A stretch of DNA of 64,000 nt from Talpa occidentalis (taxonomy: Eukaryota > Chordata > Mammalia > Eulipotyphla > Talpidae). The translations under genes and the position numbers were made by a program. The notes below the pieces were generated by a model. The model did not search any database and was not told the DNA's origin. It saw nothing but the letters and a program-made list of their open reading frames with translations. Shown here piece after piece: positions 11,839 through 23,960 of the stretch. Location: contig NW_023602073.1 in assembly GCF_014898055.3 (NCBI RefSeq), positions 25,281,784-25,345,783 on the forward strand. The letters are read 5' to 3'. Position 1 is the stretch's first letter; each line of letters opens with the position of its first letter.

Positions 11839-12305
11839 TGTTATGGGTTTAATTACAGCCCCCCCAAAGCAAGATACATTGAAGTCCTAAATTCCAATAC
11901 TTCCAAATGTAATTGTATTTGGAAATAATTAAGATTTTTGCAAATTTAAAGAAGTCAAAGATTAGGTAGAGAGAGCACTAATCCATTATGACTGGTGCTT
12001 TTATAAGAGGGAGAAATTGAGACACAGACATGCCCAGAGGGAAGATGATGTGAAAAACACAGAAGAGAGAGCACCGTTTCACTGGAGTGATATACATATG
12101 AACCAAAGAAGGTCTGGAATTGCTGGCAAACACTAGAAGCTGAAAGAGACAAAAAAGGATCTGCCGCGCTGTCAGTGTCACCTTCTCAGCATCTTGATTT
12201 AGTCTTCTCGTCTCCAGAACTGGGAAACAATACATTTCTATTGTTTTAAGCCACTCAGTTTCTGGTATTTTGTTAATAGCATCTCATGGAAACGAATACT
12301 AATAC
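11839..12305 (+). mobile_element. MLT1-type MaLR solo LTR
   Basis: Starts tgttatgggtttaattacag. The middle contains 'atccattatgactggtgc' and 'gacacagacatgcccagag'. It ends with 'gttttaagccactcagttt', 'ggtattttgttaatag' and 'gaatactaatac'. These blocks are diagnostic of MLT1 LTRs in the forward orientation. There is no internal sequence and no coding capacity. Confidence 0.88.
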
Positions 12306-13169
12306 TGGGCTACCCAAAGGCACTAGGCAACCCAAAGCGACATTCTGCTGACTGGAGGACAAACAATGAAGGAAAATTCCCTTCTTCAAGCAATGTCCTC
12401 TAGGAGGAATGGACAATCTATTTTGTTTTGTGTGCAAGATGCATTTAATAGTACTGGCTGATGGGAGCCCGGGTTAAGAAGGATTTTGCATCTGCATCTG
12501 GCAGACATTAGCTGTGGCTGCAGAGAACACAGAAGAAGGCCTGGAGGTATTAGGCTAGGGCAGCAGCAACTACTGCTATTCTACATACACACACACACAC
12601 ACACACACACACCCCTCAATGTAGCCCCTCTTCTCAGCAGGCACACAGTTATTACAGGGAGATGCCTGTAGATCTGACTAACTGTATCACCTACATGTAC
12701 CTCACTTTACACACCTAAACATAAGTGATTTATACAGGAGTTCTGTAATCTTCCAGAACAATAGTGGATGGAGCAAGGGTCTCCTATTTCACTCATTCTC
12801 TCACATGCTCCTAAAGAGCTCCTGTCTTTACCCATAGATTAAAAAAATTGTTGCAACTAAGCTGTCTCCTTTCACCATACTGGGGACTTCTGCTGGAGAG
12901 AAGGGGCACCCACTTCACATTCACAGGGAGATATACTGTGGGGGATGAATTAGATGCCATCTGCAAAGTAGTCTGAATTGTAGCAAGGAAGAATATAGCC
13001 TGTCTCTGAAATCTTAGATAGAAGAGTCATCGATAATTAGAGGCCACCAGTTTAAATGTACCTTGTGAAACACAAAAATAAGTCTCTATTTGTTCAGCGC
13101 TTCAGTGATTCTAATGAATGTCTTTAGAATTGCCAGTTGTTAATTCAGAATCTTATGGGACTTTCTTTA
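12306..13169. other. Unannotated non-coding stretch with a dinucleotide repeat
   Basis: Unique sequence apart from an (AC)n microsatellite at 12587-12613. No coding signal. Confidence 0.5.
12587..12613. repeat. (AC)n microsatellite
   Basis: Uninterrupted AC dinucleotides over about 27 bp. Confidence 0.95.
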
Positions 13170-13184
13170 AAAAATGATTTGTGT

Positions 13185-14054
13185 TGTTTCCAGGTTTTAC
13201 CTATTGTAAACAAACATAGGTGGACAGGTGTTCTTTTGAATCAATGTTTTTGTGTCCTTTGGGTAGATCCCTAGGAGTGGAATTGCCTGGTCATATGGTA
13301 GCTCCATTTTTAGTAGACTGAGGAAGCTCCAGACAGCTTTCCATAGTGCTTGGACCAGTTTGCACTCCCATCAGCAAAGTAGGGGAGTTCCTTTTTCACT
13401 GCATCCTCACCAACATTTGCCCAAAAGCAGATGACTGGATCAAGAAGATGTGGCATATATACACAATGGAATATTATTCAGCAATCAAAAAAGATAAACT
13501 CATGCCATTCGCAGCAATGCGGATGGAACTAGAAGGAATTATGCTCAGTGAAATAAGCCAGAAGGAAAAAGAAAAATATCAGATATTTATAGCAGGAATA
13601 TAGGGGAACAAAATAAGACACAGTGTTTTATTTTTTTTTGGTATGTGACCTTTTATATTCTTTTTATTTATTTATTTCCTTTATATATACTTTACATCAT
13701 TCTTCATTTTTTGTACAATGTATGCTTTCTCCTCTCAGGTGTAGTTCCCCGTAAAATTCCCACCACCAATTCACCCATTTACCATCACCATAACAGTACA
13801 AAACACAACAAAGCAAAAACAGACAATTATAAATTAGAGACATCCTGCAGGGGAGGAGGAGGGAGACTGATCAGAGGGAGGGAGGGAGGAGCACAAGGGA
13901 CTGTGGTGATGGTGCACAGGTGCATTGGTGAAGGAAACTCTATGGGGACTACACCTGAGGGGGTAGGGGGAAGCAAATATTGTTTAAAAATGGACAGTGA
14001 TGTAAAAAAATAATTAATAAATAATAATAATAAACTCAGTACAAAAGTTGGCTC
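13185..14054 (+). mobile_element. L1 insertion with 5' inversion (twin priming)
   Basis: The segment from 13185 to about 13418 is L1 ORF2 sequence in antisense. From about 13419 the adjoining ORF2 sequence continues in sense, with only about 7 nt lost at the junction, and runs to the stop codon near 13603 and the 3' UTR. The whole is flanked by a 15-bp target-site duplication with one mismatch (aaaaatgatttgtgt at 13170-13184, aaaaatgatttgcgt at 14055-14069) in a TTT/AAAA context. Inversion plus an L1-endonuclease-like site is the signature of twin priming. A second L1 tail sits inside it (13625-13794). Confidence 0.88.
13625..13794 (-). mobile_element. Inverted L1 3' UTR nested inside an L1
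   Basis: Read on the minus strand this block contains 'tatggtgatggtaaatgg', 'ggggaactacacctgag' and 'atgatgtaaag', then an A-rich tail. The enclosing L1 has matching blocks in sense at about 13905-14010 ('gtggtgatggtgcacagg', 'ggggactacacctgag', 'gtgatgtaaa'). It interrupts the enclosing element between the ORF2 stop and the 3' UTR. No clear target-site duplication was found because the junctions are A/T-rich. Confidence 0.75.
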
Positions 14055-14069
14055 AAAAATGATTTGCGT

Positions 14070-14602
14070 CTTCTAAATTGAGGTGTATTTCTTTCTTAGG
14101 AGAGTTCCCTTAATGTCTTCTAACAGGAGAAAACCATTTGAAAATATGTTCAGAACCAGAAATCTAGTCATTTTCTTCAATTTGCTTAAGGCACACGTCT
14201 TATTTTCAAAGTGATCAGAAACACTGAGATGCTTATCAGCATGTGGGAGGGAAAGTTACTAAGCGTAATTTAAAGTAAGACAATCTTCAGGCATGTTGCA
14301 AAGCGACTATCTTGACAAACCTTTCATCAAACTCTACCACATCCCCTTTTCTAAGTGAACAGCTATTAAATTTCCAACTAAAAGTTTCTACCAGTTCCAT
14401 TAGCTTTTTAATAGAAATTAATTGGTGCCTTAATCCAGTCCAATGGAGCCTAAGAAAACTTGGGAAAAGAGAACAGTAGGATACTAGAAAAATAGAACAC
14501 TCCCTCCTGTATGCTTGTGCTTATGTAATATGCAGGTGTGGCTACAATGCAGATTTGCAAAAATATAAACAGAAAAATGGACATATCTTGATCTTTCATT
14601 GG
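14070..14602. other. Unannotated non-coding stretch
   Basis: Nothing recognised. Confidence 0.5.
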
Positions 14603-14613
14603 TGGATGATCAT

Positions 14614-14631
14614 CCGTTTTATTAAAAAAAT

Positions 14632-14662
<31 letters not shown>

Positions 14663-14914
14663 TGCATACAACACCCGGGGTGTAGGCCAGAGGTACGGGG
14701 TGAGGGGTGAGAGGATTCATCTGAGACAGAGTGGGAAGCAGAACAGGTGGATCTACTGAAATACACTGCTGAGGGGAGCAGTGGGTGAGACAGGAGAGGT
14801 CTGCTGTGCCATGTGGGTAGCTCCCTGGCTGGCTGGGATATCGAGCTCATGCTGCAGAGGCTGCAGATAGCTTCCCAGTGCTGTGCTTAACCCCTTGCAC
14901 CACCAGGGAGGCCC
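14614..14914 (-). mobile_element. tRNA-derived SINE, type B
   Basis: Full-length antisense copy with head, body and a long (TTTA)n tail (14632-14663). It is flanked by an 11-bp target-site duplication, tggatgatcat (14603-14613 and 14915-14925). The body is type B ('ggtgtaggccagaggtac'). Confidence 0.95.
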
Positions 14915-14925
14915 TGGATGATCAT

Positions 14926-15280
14926 TCTTAATGGTTAAAGCAAAGATATTAACACCTAGGCCTGATCTCTGCTGCCCGTGTGAGCTGGTTATCTGCCCTC
15001 TGCTCCTAACCTATATGTGCTATTGGTCCTGACTACTGCTATGGAGGTGAGGATGAATGACAATCCAGGAGCACTATTACAAGGACAACATTTAATTATT
15101 ATGGATCATTATCATACTTTTCTCCTGTTGTATATAATATATGTATACTAGCATCATCTATGTTTAGTTGAAGTTTCAGGAATGGTGTTCGAATCACATC
15201 AGAATGAGGAGATGTAACAAATTTCAAATAAAAGCTAACATAGGAAATAGTGATGATTTAGAAACCTCAGTTAACTAATA
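14926..15280. other. Unannotated non-coding stretch
   Basis: Nothing recognised. Confidence 0.5.
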
Positions 15281-15541
15281 TTTAAATATTTATTTGCATA
15301 GAGGAACTGGGGTGTAGGTCCAAGGTGCAGTGGGGTGGGGTAGGATTCACCAGAGAAAGAGTGAGGAGCAGAATAGGCAGATCTACTGAAATACACTGCT
15401 GAGGAGAGCAGCGGGTGAGACAGGAGACGTCTTCTGTGCCATATAGGTTAGCTCCCTTGCCAGGGATTGCATCCCTGCTTGCAGTGGCTAGCGATTATTT
15501 GCTAGTGCTGAGACTTTAATCCCTGCACCACCAAGAAGGCC
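15281..15541 (-). mobile_element. tRNA-derived SINE, type B
   Basis: Antisense copy with a type B body ('ggtgtaggtccaaggtgc') and a complete, substituted head ending 'caccaccaagaaggcc'. The flanks share only an imperfect actaa(..)atat duplication, and the tail is short. Relatively old. Confidence 0.9.
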
Positions 15542-15720
15542 ACTAAACAATATCACCAAGGAATTATTTTAAATAATCAAATTTTGAGGAACATTGTTCT
15601 TTTCTTTTACACATTATTTTTAAAAATCAATTTTAGATGGAAATATCTCCAAACACATTAGCCATTTCCCTGCCTTTGGAAATTAGAGTATCCTGAGTAA
15701 AAAGAAACAGTTTTAAATAG

Positions 15721-15978
15721 TTTTTTTTTAAAGATTTTTTTTTAAGATTTATTTATTTATTTACTTATTTGTACAGACCAGAGGTGCGGGAGGGTGATAG
15801 AATTTACCAGAGATGGAATGGGGAGCAGAACAGGCAAACCGACGAAATACACTGCTGAGGGGAGCAGCGGGTGTGACAGGAGAGGTCTGCCACGCCATGT
15901 GGGTATCTCCCTGGCCAGTGGGGAATCGAACCTGCACTGCAGAGTCTGTACTCAACCTGCTGTGCCACCGGGAGGCCC
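15721..15978 (-). mobile_element. tRNA-derived SINE, intermediate subfamily
   Basis: Antisense copy. It shares 'gaccagaggtgcgggaggg' with both subfamilies and lacks the full 'agaactgggg' block. Its poly(T)-appearing tail has two A-rich stretches. The putative target-site duplication (agttttt) is too T-rich to be decisive. Confidence 0.9.
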
Positions 15979-16435
15979 AGTTTTTTGTTTTTGTTTTTTA
16001 ACCTTGTTACTGAGTCACTGAAATATCTTGAGAGGTATTTCATAAGTTTTCCCTCTTTGACTAGATGGCTTTAGTTTGCTGTTCTAGTGAGGTTTTATGC
16101 TTGTTTTTAGAGATTTAATCAATACCCATAATGAAGTGCATTAGAATTGCAAGTAAAAAAGGAATAACAGATTCTAAATGCGTTCTGAAAAGTAGTTACT
16201 ATAATTTTCATGAACTTTGTTCATTTAGTTTGGCTCCAAAAAGATCCTTTTGGTTTGTTTTCCTCTTTGCTTCTGACTCAACTAGTTTTTGATAGATGAA
16301 GTTACTGAATGTTTGACATACAAATAGTTAAAAGCTATCATTAACTCAAGTATCTGGTTATATATATATACATGTATATATACATCTACATATCTATACA
16401 TATTATATAAATAGAATAGCTGATGCTAAGAATAG
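15979..16435. other. Unannotated stretch with an AT-rich patch
   Basis: Unique sequence. An AT-rich alternating tract lies at about 16357-16412. Confidence 0.5.
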
Positions 16436-16450
16436 CATCACTGAGCATTT

Positions 16451-16727
16451 TTTGTGTTTTTTTTAAAGATTTATTTACTTAATTATACAAGAACTGGGGT
16501 ACAGGCCAGATTCACGGGAAGGAGAGAGGATTCACCAGAGACAGAGCGGGGAACAGAACAGGCAGACTGACAAAATACACTGCTGAGGGGAGCAGCGGGT
16601 GAGACAGGAGAGGTCTGCTGTGCCATGTGGGACTCTCGCCAGCCAGCCAGGATCAAACCAGCGCTGCAGAGGCTGCAGACAGCTTCACAGCGCTGCGTTC
16701 AACCGCCTGCACCACCAGGGGAGGCCC
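16451..16727 (-). mobile_element. tRNA-derived SINE, intermediate subfamily
   Basis: Antisense copy. The flanks repeat catcactgagcatt (16436-16449) and catcactgggcatt (16727-16740), a 14-bp target-site duplication with one mismatch. The body has the type B start ('agaactggggtacaggcc') but a type A-like middle ('gtgggactctcgcc'), so it is transitional between the two subfamilies. Confidence 0.93.
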
Positions 16728-16740
16728 ATCACTGGGCATT

Positions 16741-19700
16741 ATTAAACCAGTTGCTGTTGAATTACTTGCAACTGTGATGACCTGAGCAAAATAAATGCTT
16801 GCAATAGAATATCATATAAAAGAAAGCAGTGTGTTGAGTGACATATTTGCAATTATCACAAATTCTCTAAAGGTATGAAAAAAGACCCAAAGATAAATGG
16901 ACATTCATTATTGGGTTAAGATGATAGCATATAAATTTCATTCTTTCTAGAATTTCTGAAAAGTTAATATTATTTCAAAAGTTAACAAGCAAGGGTATGA
17001 CTGAATGTTCAATAAAGAGCCTAAAGTTCTCACCACACATGGCAGATAAGAAATCTGCTTCTGATTAGTAAGGACATTGGTGCATATCGGTACATGCCTA
17101 ACAACTCTAAATCTGAAACCCATTGTTGACCCAAAGCTTTATTAGAGAAAGAGCACAGCCTACAAGATTCACTCATCTAGCTCTCAGGATCATTAAAACA
17201 TGAAAGGAAATTTGACTTCTCAGAGCACAGTCCTTAGAATTGTCACTATTTTGACAGAAATTGCAATATAAACCCAGTAGGAGTATCTGATGTGTAGCAT
17301 TAAATTAAAAATTTCCATTTTCATAACACTCAGGATTACATCCTCTATTTCATTCATAAACATTTATCAATCTATTCCCTCAGCAGATACTTATTTTGTG
17401 CCAGGCAGTAAAACTGGCATGTGGAACAACAGTCAAACATCGTCATGAAGACAAAGCCATCCCTCTGAGCAGAAGTCTTTATCTCACAGTGTTTAGGCCT
17501 TAGGTTTTTTGCCTTTTTTTTCCTTTCAAGAAATGGCTTCAAAATGGGTATCAGTCCTCTCCTTTGCACAGCCCTCACCTTTGCTATGCAAATTACATAT
17601 AAACTATTCACCTCCCTGGTTTGACTTGGGAATAAGATTGGCAAGACAGACTCAGGTGCTGTCAGCAGGTGCATGCTTACTTTGTGGGGTGAAACTTTAA
17701 GAACAATAGCAGAACTCTCTTGAAGAAGCCAAAGTTACTCTTGCAGAATTTAAGAGAACGTTGCCTTCTGGTGAGACAAATGCCCTTTGAATAGGAATAA
17801 GGTAGTGTAGATTGCATGGATAAATGCGAACAACTCTGTATCAGAACCCACAAAAGAACTTAATAAAGCACAATGATCTGGTTCTTAGACTTACTAGGGA
17901 GCGAGAGTGCACTGAACCGATGCATTAACCATAGCAGTTATCTTCCTTTCAGGAATATTTTTTGTAAACAGTACAGAAAAGCCATATACATGATAATAAT
18001 CTAGCGCATTAGACTGTCTCCACGCTTAACAGAAATATAATCCCTGAGGTGAAAGGCCTGCTGTGCTGTGGATGACAATACTGTCATCTGATGCTGCAAA
18101 ACAGCAGAAGGAAGGCTCAGCCTCAAGGGGGATTTTTCACGATGACATTATTGCACGCCACTCTTTTTTCACTGCAAAAGAATGAGCAAGCACCTGGCAG
18201 CAGAGACTAAAATGCAAAGGAGAGCGTGGGGAAGGATCTACAAAAGATCCGGCAGCATATGTGGTGGGTAACTCCTATACATCATGAGATCTGGCAAAGA
18301 AGAAAAGAGACCAAAATAACTGAGGGCATTTCTTCACTTTCTCTCATACAGATAATGCAAAGATTTATAAGCACAAAATCACACCGTAAATAAAACCTCA
18401 CAGTTTGAAAAATATAGACTCTAACACCCAAATGCAGCTGTATGTAAATATGCATGCACACACGCATTATAGTTCTTTTTTCCCTTTAAAATCTTATATC
18501 CAGGGAGAATTGAGACAAAATAGGCATGTGCCCCCTTCTGCAACCAGTTAAGCCTACTGCTTAAGTCTTGGTTGATGTTATTTGTTTCCACCAATAGCAG
18601 AATCAACATGGGGTAGAGGTTACTCTTCCAGGCCTACAGGTAGCTCTAACTGAAGTCAGATTTCCTCTTGAAGACATTTCTTCCTTTATTTTGCCAGTTG
18701 TATCTAATGCTGCTAATTTTTCCTCTTTCTTACATTTCTTTCCTCAAATCATTTATACTAATATGAGTCATTGCAGATTTTGACACCTCTGTCAGTATTT
18801 CTTTTTACTCCATAATGTATGTTTTGCATATATTAATAAATTCTATCATTTGTTGAATCTCCTTACTTGTATATTAACTGCTAATGCTCCACTTCAGTGT
18901 CCCCTGTGCTCAGAATAATGCTTGGGGCATTTGTAAATTGAACCTAGACCCCTGTGTTTATCCATGTAATAGCTGATCTCCATAATTGGATAGCTGATTC
19001 TTATCTTTAATCACATTACACTTAAGAGGAATCTGGGATTTCAAGATGTCATCCCCTTTGTACAAGGTCTTATAGCTACCGAGGACACACTGAAACTCAG
19101 GCTCATGTTTTTTTTGACTTTAAAACATATTTGTTCAACTACACTATATTTTTCAAAGAAGGAAAAGGCATTTATGACCAAGTAAATATTTTATACAAAT
19201 ATTAAATTGACTTGTTCTAAGGAAAAAGCAAAGGGAACTTTATTATCCACCAGATAGATTAATCAGTATGGGTCATTTTGCCTATATTATTTCTTTTACT
19301 TAATGTTTGGTTTTCATTAGACACCTCTTAAATATCTGCCAAGGTTTAGCCTATGTGGGGCTGAAATCTTTGATTTACTCTCATTGATTTGAGAAGTTTC
19401 AATTTATAATGTAGGGCTTAACACATCAATATAAATAATCAATGTTTTCCAAGCAACAGATTTGCAGGTTAATTCATTGTGTTTGTGTTTGTGTGCGTGA
19501 TCGCTGTTCTTTATTCTTCCTGCCCTGATTTCCCCACCTGCCATCTCCTGACCTTTCAACATTCTCACCAGATTCTGACTGCTCATTTATATTTCCTGTA
19601 AGTTTCCACACAATTGTGACTGAAATAAGGAGGAATGAAAAGAAGATGGATCAAAAGACTGGTGAGGTTCCTGTTGTTCAAATTCCTAGAGTAAGTCTTC

Positions 19701-21282
19701 AGAAATAGCTTTTATTTTAATGCTTTCAAAGATTAACTGAAATTGATGACTGTTCTTAGCTAGAAATGGAAAATATTTGAATATTCTCATTGTTATAGGA
19801 TTTTACAAGAGAAAATGTTGCTAACTCCAACTTCAAGATACTTGACTCATGAAAATATCACTTGAAGTCTTTCTACAGTCCAATGGCAAAAAAGCAACTT
19901 TGTTAAGAAAATGGTTATTGTAGATAACATACGAAAACAAGATAGTAAAAGTATGACCTAGAAGAGATACATACATATAGACGTACATGTACCTACATGA
20001 TTATATGGTAGTTGGGTACATTATGAAATTCCTTAAATAACAAGTGTAGTTGTATCCTTATTGATTTTTGTAAGATTTAGAATAGATACCTTACTGTTTC
20101 ATGCATTTGTTAAAATGTGTTTTATTACAGTAATTGCAAAGATTTTAAATTATATCTTTCTTTGAAAGGATCATCAGTAATTTATGACATTGGGCCATTG
20201 GTCAAATTTACAAAACTCCTTACTTACCATGCTGTTCTTACAGGGAAAGAGGTCACATGATTAAAATCTATTTTTTTTTCCAGTAACAAGTACAAAGTGG
20301 AAGATCACCTATGTGGTGTTTAATACTTGTAAAAGTTACACCAACTGCATGAAATTATGCTTTAAATAATTAATTATTTGAATGATGTAAATTAATCATC
20401 TGGTTGTTTTCAGAAATGTTTCAATTGAAATTTTAGGGTAGAACAATTAACATTTTTCCTAATCAAATATAGTCTTCTTTTTAGTAGTTTCTTACATAAA
20501 TATTTATATTTATATTATTTGCATATGTCTATTATTAAAAGATAGAAAAACAGAGTCTTATCTGCTTATCTTAGGATAAAATTCATTTTGAGTGGCATAA
20601 TAACCACTTTGATAGCTTTACATGATGCCAAAACCTGAAGTACATTATCAAGATATAATAAGAGATTCTAAAATGTACATTTTTATTTTAAAAATAAAAG
20701 TGAAAGAAGCCCTAAGGCAACTGAAATAAGCTGCTTAATTAAATGATAATATCAACAGAAAAGAACATTGTCAGAGTCTAATGATTCCCATAAGATACAT
20801 ATGAGATAAAGCAGGATAATTATCAAAATGAGTTTCAGTATAAAATTTAAAAGTTTACAACACTCCTTGGTCAGCTCTATTTAATTATTTATCTTTAGAA
20901 TTATCATTTCTAGCTTCTCCTTCTGATAATGGTACAGTATGCATTAAAATACAAAATTATTCTGTAAAATTTCTTCCCCAGCCTTATGGAAATTTGAATT
21001 TAATCTGCTATTAGCATCTCAAAATCATTGCTATTTTCCTAGTGATACAACAACAAAAGAAATTTTGATATCTGATCTTAATGCTCTTCTCTCAGCAACC
21101 AAAAATGTATAGGCCTGAGATGCTGTGACATTCTACTTTTATTAATTTAATGATGATCTCCCAGAATGTAGCAAGTTCAAAACAATGACTTCTCTTAGCC
21201 CCCTAGTACAAATATTGTACAGGTACACTCCTTATTTTTAGAAGTATGATGTAGCTGTGTAGCAAACAAGAAAAAGAAGGAA
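16741..21282. other. Long stretch of mostly unique AT-rich sequence
   Basis: No SINE or L1 is seen over about 4.5 kb. Weak ancient fragments are possible at 17345-17435 (L2/MIR-like, 'tattttgtgccaggcag') and 19020-19110 (antisense MIR-like). The part at 17990-18260 is complex, less AT-rich sequence without repeat character and includes an 18-nt palindrome at 18071-18088. No exon is supported. Confidence 0.45.
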
Positions 21283-21425
21283 GCAACTTTGGTCTAATGG
21301 ACACAGGATGACCTGGGGGTCAGAGTCCCATTTGACAGCATATTAAATGGCTGACCTTGATTACTTACTGAACTTCTCCACATCTCAGTTTCCTTAGATT
21401 TGTGGTAAGTATTAAATGAAATCAC
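21283..21425 (+). mobile_element. MIR SINE fragment
   Basis: 'gatgacctgggggtcagag', then 'ctgaccttgattacttac' and 'catctcagtttccttag' follow the MIR consensus order in sense. Ancient and diverged. Confidence 0.65.
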
Positions 21426-22588
21426 TATATTCCAAGACCCCACATTGCATCCTACACAATAGACGGTAAAACAACAAAGTTAGTTCTTTTCACATTTCTC
21501 AGTATATGTAGCTGGTGCTAATGTAGCCAAGTTACCCTCTCCAACCGTGCCCCCGCCCCACGTCATCTGTTTAAGGCTTGTCTTAGCGTAGCTGAGTGAG
21601 CGACCATGCCCTCCATTAAGCCAGCTCAACTGCAGCTTTATTTGCTTACCATCTCAATGCAATAGCATTTATTATACTACCTTCGTGCATAACAACTTTC
21701 TTTAAGCCACTAAAAACACCCTTGGAAATTAAAAAACAAAGGCAAGAAAAAATGGTCATGCTTTTAAAGACACATGAATTTGAGGGTGAAGGCTATAGAC
21801 CTGTTATATTTCCTTTTTGACAGAGATAATGAGAAATATGTTGATACAGAAAATACAGGTGTGGGTATAGAAAATCCACACCTAAATGAGCCATTACTAT
21901 GTTTTCACTCAGAGCTGCATTATAAGACAACCTCAGAAAATTCCTCTGCTGTGATGTGCTGCTGCTTCTTCATGGGGATGAGGAAGGTGGTGTAAGCAGC
22001 AGGGTTGAGAAGGTCTTGTGTGCTCAGGTGTCTTGCCTGCTCTTTCAAGGTCAGCTTGGACCACTAGCATCTTCCTCTTGCATGAAAACTTTTTTCTTGG
22101 TTATTTGTAGGTTGTGTGCATGATGGAGCAAGTTAATAAGATGAATGACCAACATTTAAAGAAAATAGATTAAATATTAAGCTGATATATTGGCTTGTCT
22201 AAAATCAGCTGTTTTGCATTTTTAGATAAATTTTTATAACAATCTATACATGAGTTCTTAAGGAACTAACATCAAAAATAGAACAGAATAGAAATGTTTC
22301 ATTTTTAAAGTTAGTCAGCTATAACTGGGTCTCCTTGAAGTCTCTTATAGGACGCCCACATAAAATCTCTGCTCGTGATTTCCCATCAATATGTAACTCA
22401 TCTACATCAGGACTCAGAGTAATCTCCCTGGAGACAAAAGTATAAATTAGTGATTTTTGTTCTTGCTTTGTCTCTGTGACGCACCTACGTTGTTGCTTCC
22501 TGTCGCACATCTTTCATTGTTCTTTTCGCACAACCTGCCCTCAACACATCTGAGCGAGATGAAGCAGCTGCAATGTGACCAGCTGGTT
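21426..22588. other. Unannotated non-coding stretch
   Basis: Nothing recognised. Slightly CpG-containing sequence at 22480-22560 shows no further support for a promoter. Confidence 0.45.
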
Positions 22589-22600
22589 TGCTTCTTTCAT

Positions 22601-22879
22601 ATTATTTTATTTTATTTTTTTAAAAGATTTATTTATTTATTTATACAAGCACTGGGTACAGTCAGAAGTGCGGGAGGGTGTGAGAATTCACCAGAGCCAG
22701 AGCGGGGAGCAGAACAGGCAGACTGACGAAGTACACTGCTGAGGGAAGCAGCAGGTGGCAGGAGAGGTCTGTGCGCCATGTGGGACCCTCACCCAGTGTC
22801 TGGGGATCGAACCGGCGCTTCAGAGGCTGTGGGCAGATTCGCAACCCAGCGCTCAACTGCTGCGCCACCGGGGAGTCCC
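22601..22879 (-). mobile_element. tRNA-derived SINE, younger (type A) subfamily
   Basis: Full antisense copy with the type A body ('caagcactgggtacagtcag', 'gagccagagc') and a CpG-rich head. On the minus strand box B reads ggttcgatc(c). A 12-bp target-site duplication with one mismatch flanks it (tgcttctttcat-like 22589-22600, tgcttcttacat 22880-22891). Confidence 0.94.
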
Positions 22880-22891
22880 TGCTTCTTACAT

Positions 22892-23458
22892 TTTAATTTA
22901 ATGAGATGGTACATGTGAAGTGGATGGACTCACTGCCCATCAAAATGTGTACATCTTGATCTACTTGTGACCAGTATTCTTCTATTAACTTCTTCAGCTT
23001 TGGGGATCAATTTGGGAGGCTGGGGCCAGAGGTGACAAGGTAATCTGGGTCCTATGCTATGGGCTTCTGGGACATGGGTGGCGGCAGGCCAGTCCACATG
23101 ACCAGGGAGGTTGAGAAAGTGCTACCTCTCTCTGAAATGCCCTGGCTACTCTGCTTGGCAGCACAGTAACTGTCTTACTAAACCCCACCGTGGACTTGGG
23201 TTGGGGTGGATATCCTGGCCCACTCCCCATGGCCAGCTCTGAGAGAAGGGGTACTAGATGTTTCGGGCCTGGGTGAATATTTAGGTAGGAGGGATGTCAG
23301 AGTAACAGAGGACACAAGTTATACCTTGGTCACAAGTATAACTCTTAACCATTTCAGCAAAAAGTCCTCGAGCATTTTGAAGAGAGTATTTGGACCCACT
23401 TTGGGTCTTCTGCTTTGTGTCTTAAAATCCCTGGCTCTTCACAACAAATTCTGATGTT
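22892..23458. other. Unannotated non-coding stretch
   Basis: Somewhat more GC-rich than average. No repeat or exon recognised. Confidence 0.45.
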
Positions 23459-23476
23459 CTGGAAAGGAATCTTTCT

Positions 23477-23746
23477 TTTTTTTTTTTTTTTTTTTTTAAA
23501 GATTTATTTATTTATGCGTACAAGAACTGGGGTGCAGGGATGGGGGATGAAAGGATTCACCAGGGACAGAGTGGGGAACAGGAAGACTGACTGAAATACA
23601 CTGTTGAGGGAAGCAGTGGGCAAGACAGGAGAGGTCTGCTACACCATGTGGGTCACCATCCTGACCAGGGATCGAACTCATGCAGTAATAGCTGCGGATA
23701 GCTTCATAGTGCTTTGTCTTTACCCCTTGCGCCACCAGGGAGGCTC
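23477..23746 (-). mobile_element. tRNA-derived SINE, type B, with 18-bp target duplication
   Basis: Full antisense copy with a poly(A) tail (seen as about 22 T). It is flanked by a perfect 18-bp duplication, ctggaaaggaatctttct (23459-23476 and 23747-23764). The body is type B but lacks a short stretch after 'ggtgcaggg'. The clean duplication makes the insertion boundaries certain. Confidence 0.97.
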
Positions 23747-23764
23747 CTGGAAAGGAATCTTTCT

Positions 23765-23945
23765 ATGACTTGTCAGGCCCTGCAGTTTACTAATCCTGTA
23801 ACCGTAATCACTCAAGGGCTCAGTTTCGGCATTTGTGCACCAGGGACACTAAGGGGTTTTTTTTTTTCCCACAGGGTGGTATGAGATTACATAAACAAGG
23901 CATCTGGAATAACTAGCATGGTAAATATTAGCTAGACCACCATCA
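23765..23945 (+). mobile_element. MIR-like fragment
   Basis: 'gggctcagtttcggcattt' followed by 'gtggtatgagattac' resembles MIR in sense. Diverged, with a T-rich interruption. Confidence 0.4.
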
Positions 23946-23960
23946 TCATTGGTAGCAGCA

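Noticed and set aside
13346..13603. 85-codon forward ORF containing L1-like residues
   Set aside because: It crosses the twin-priming inversion at about 13418, so its first part is antisense L1 and only the end is ORF2. It is not a real protein.
14632..14663. CRISPR-like or other direct repeat array
   Set aside because: Simple (TTTA)n SINE tail. No spaced repeats of CRISPR type occur anywhere in the window, and the organism is a mammal.
22480..22560. CpG island or promoter
   Set aside because: Only a few CpGs over a short span, and no associated transcript structure or exon.
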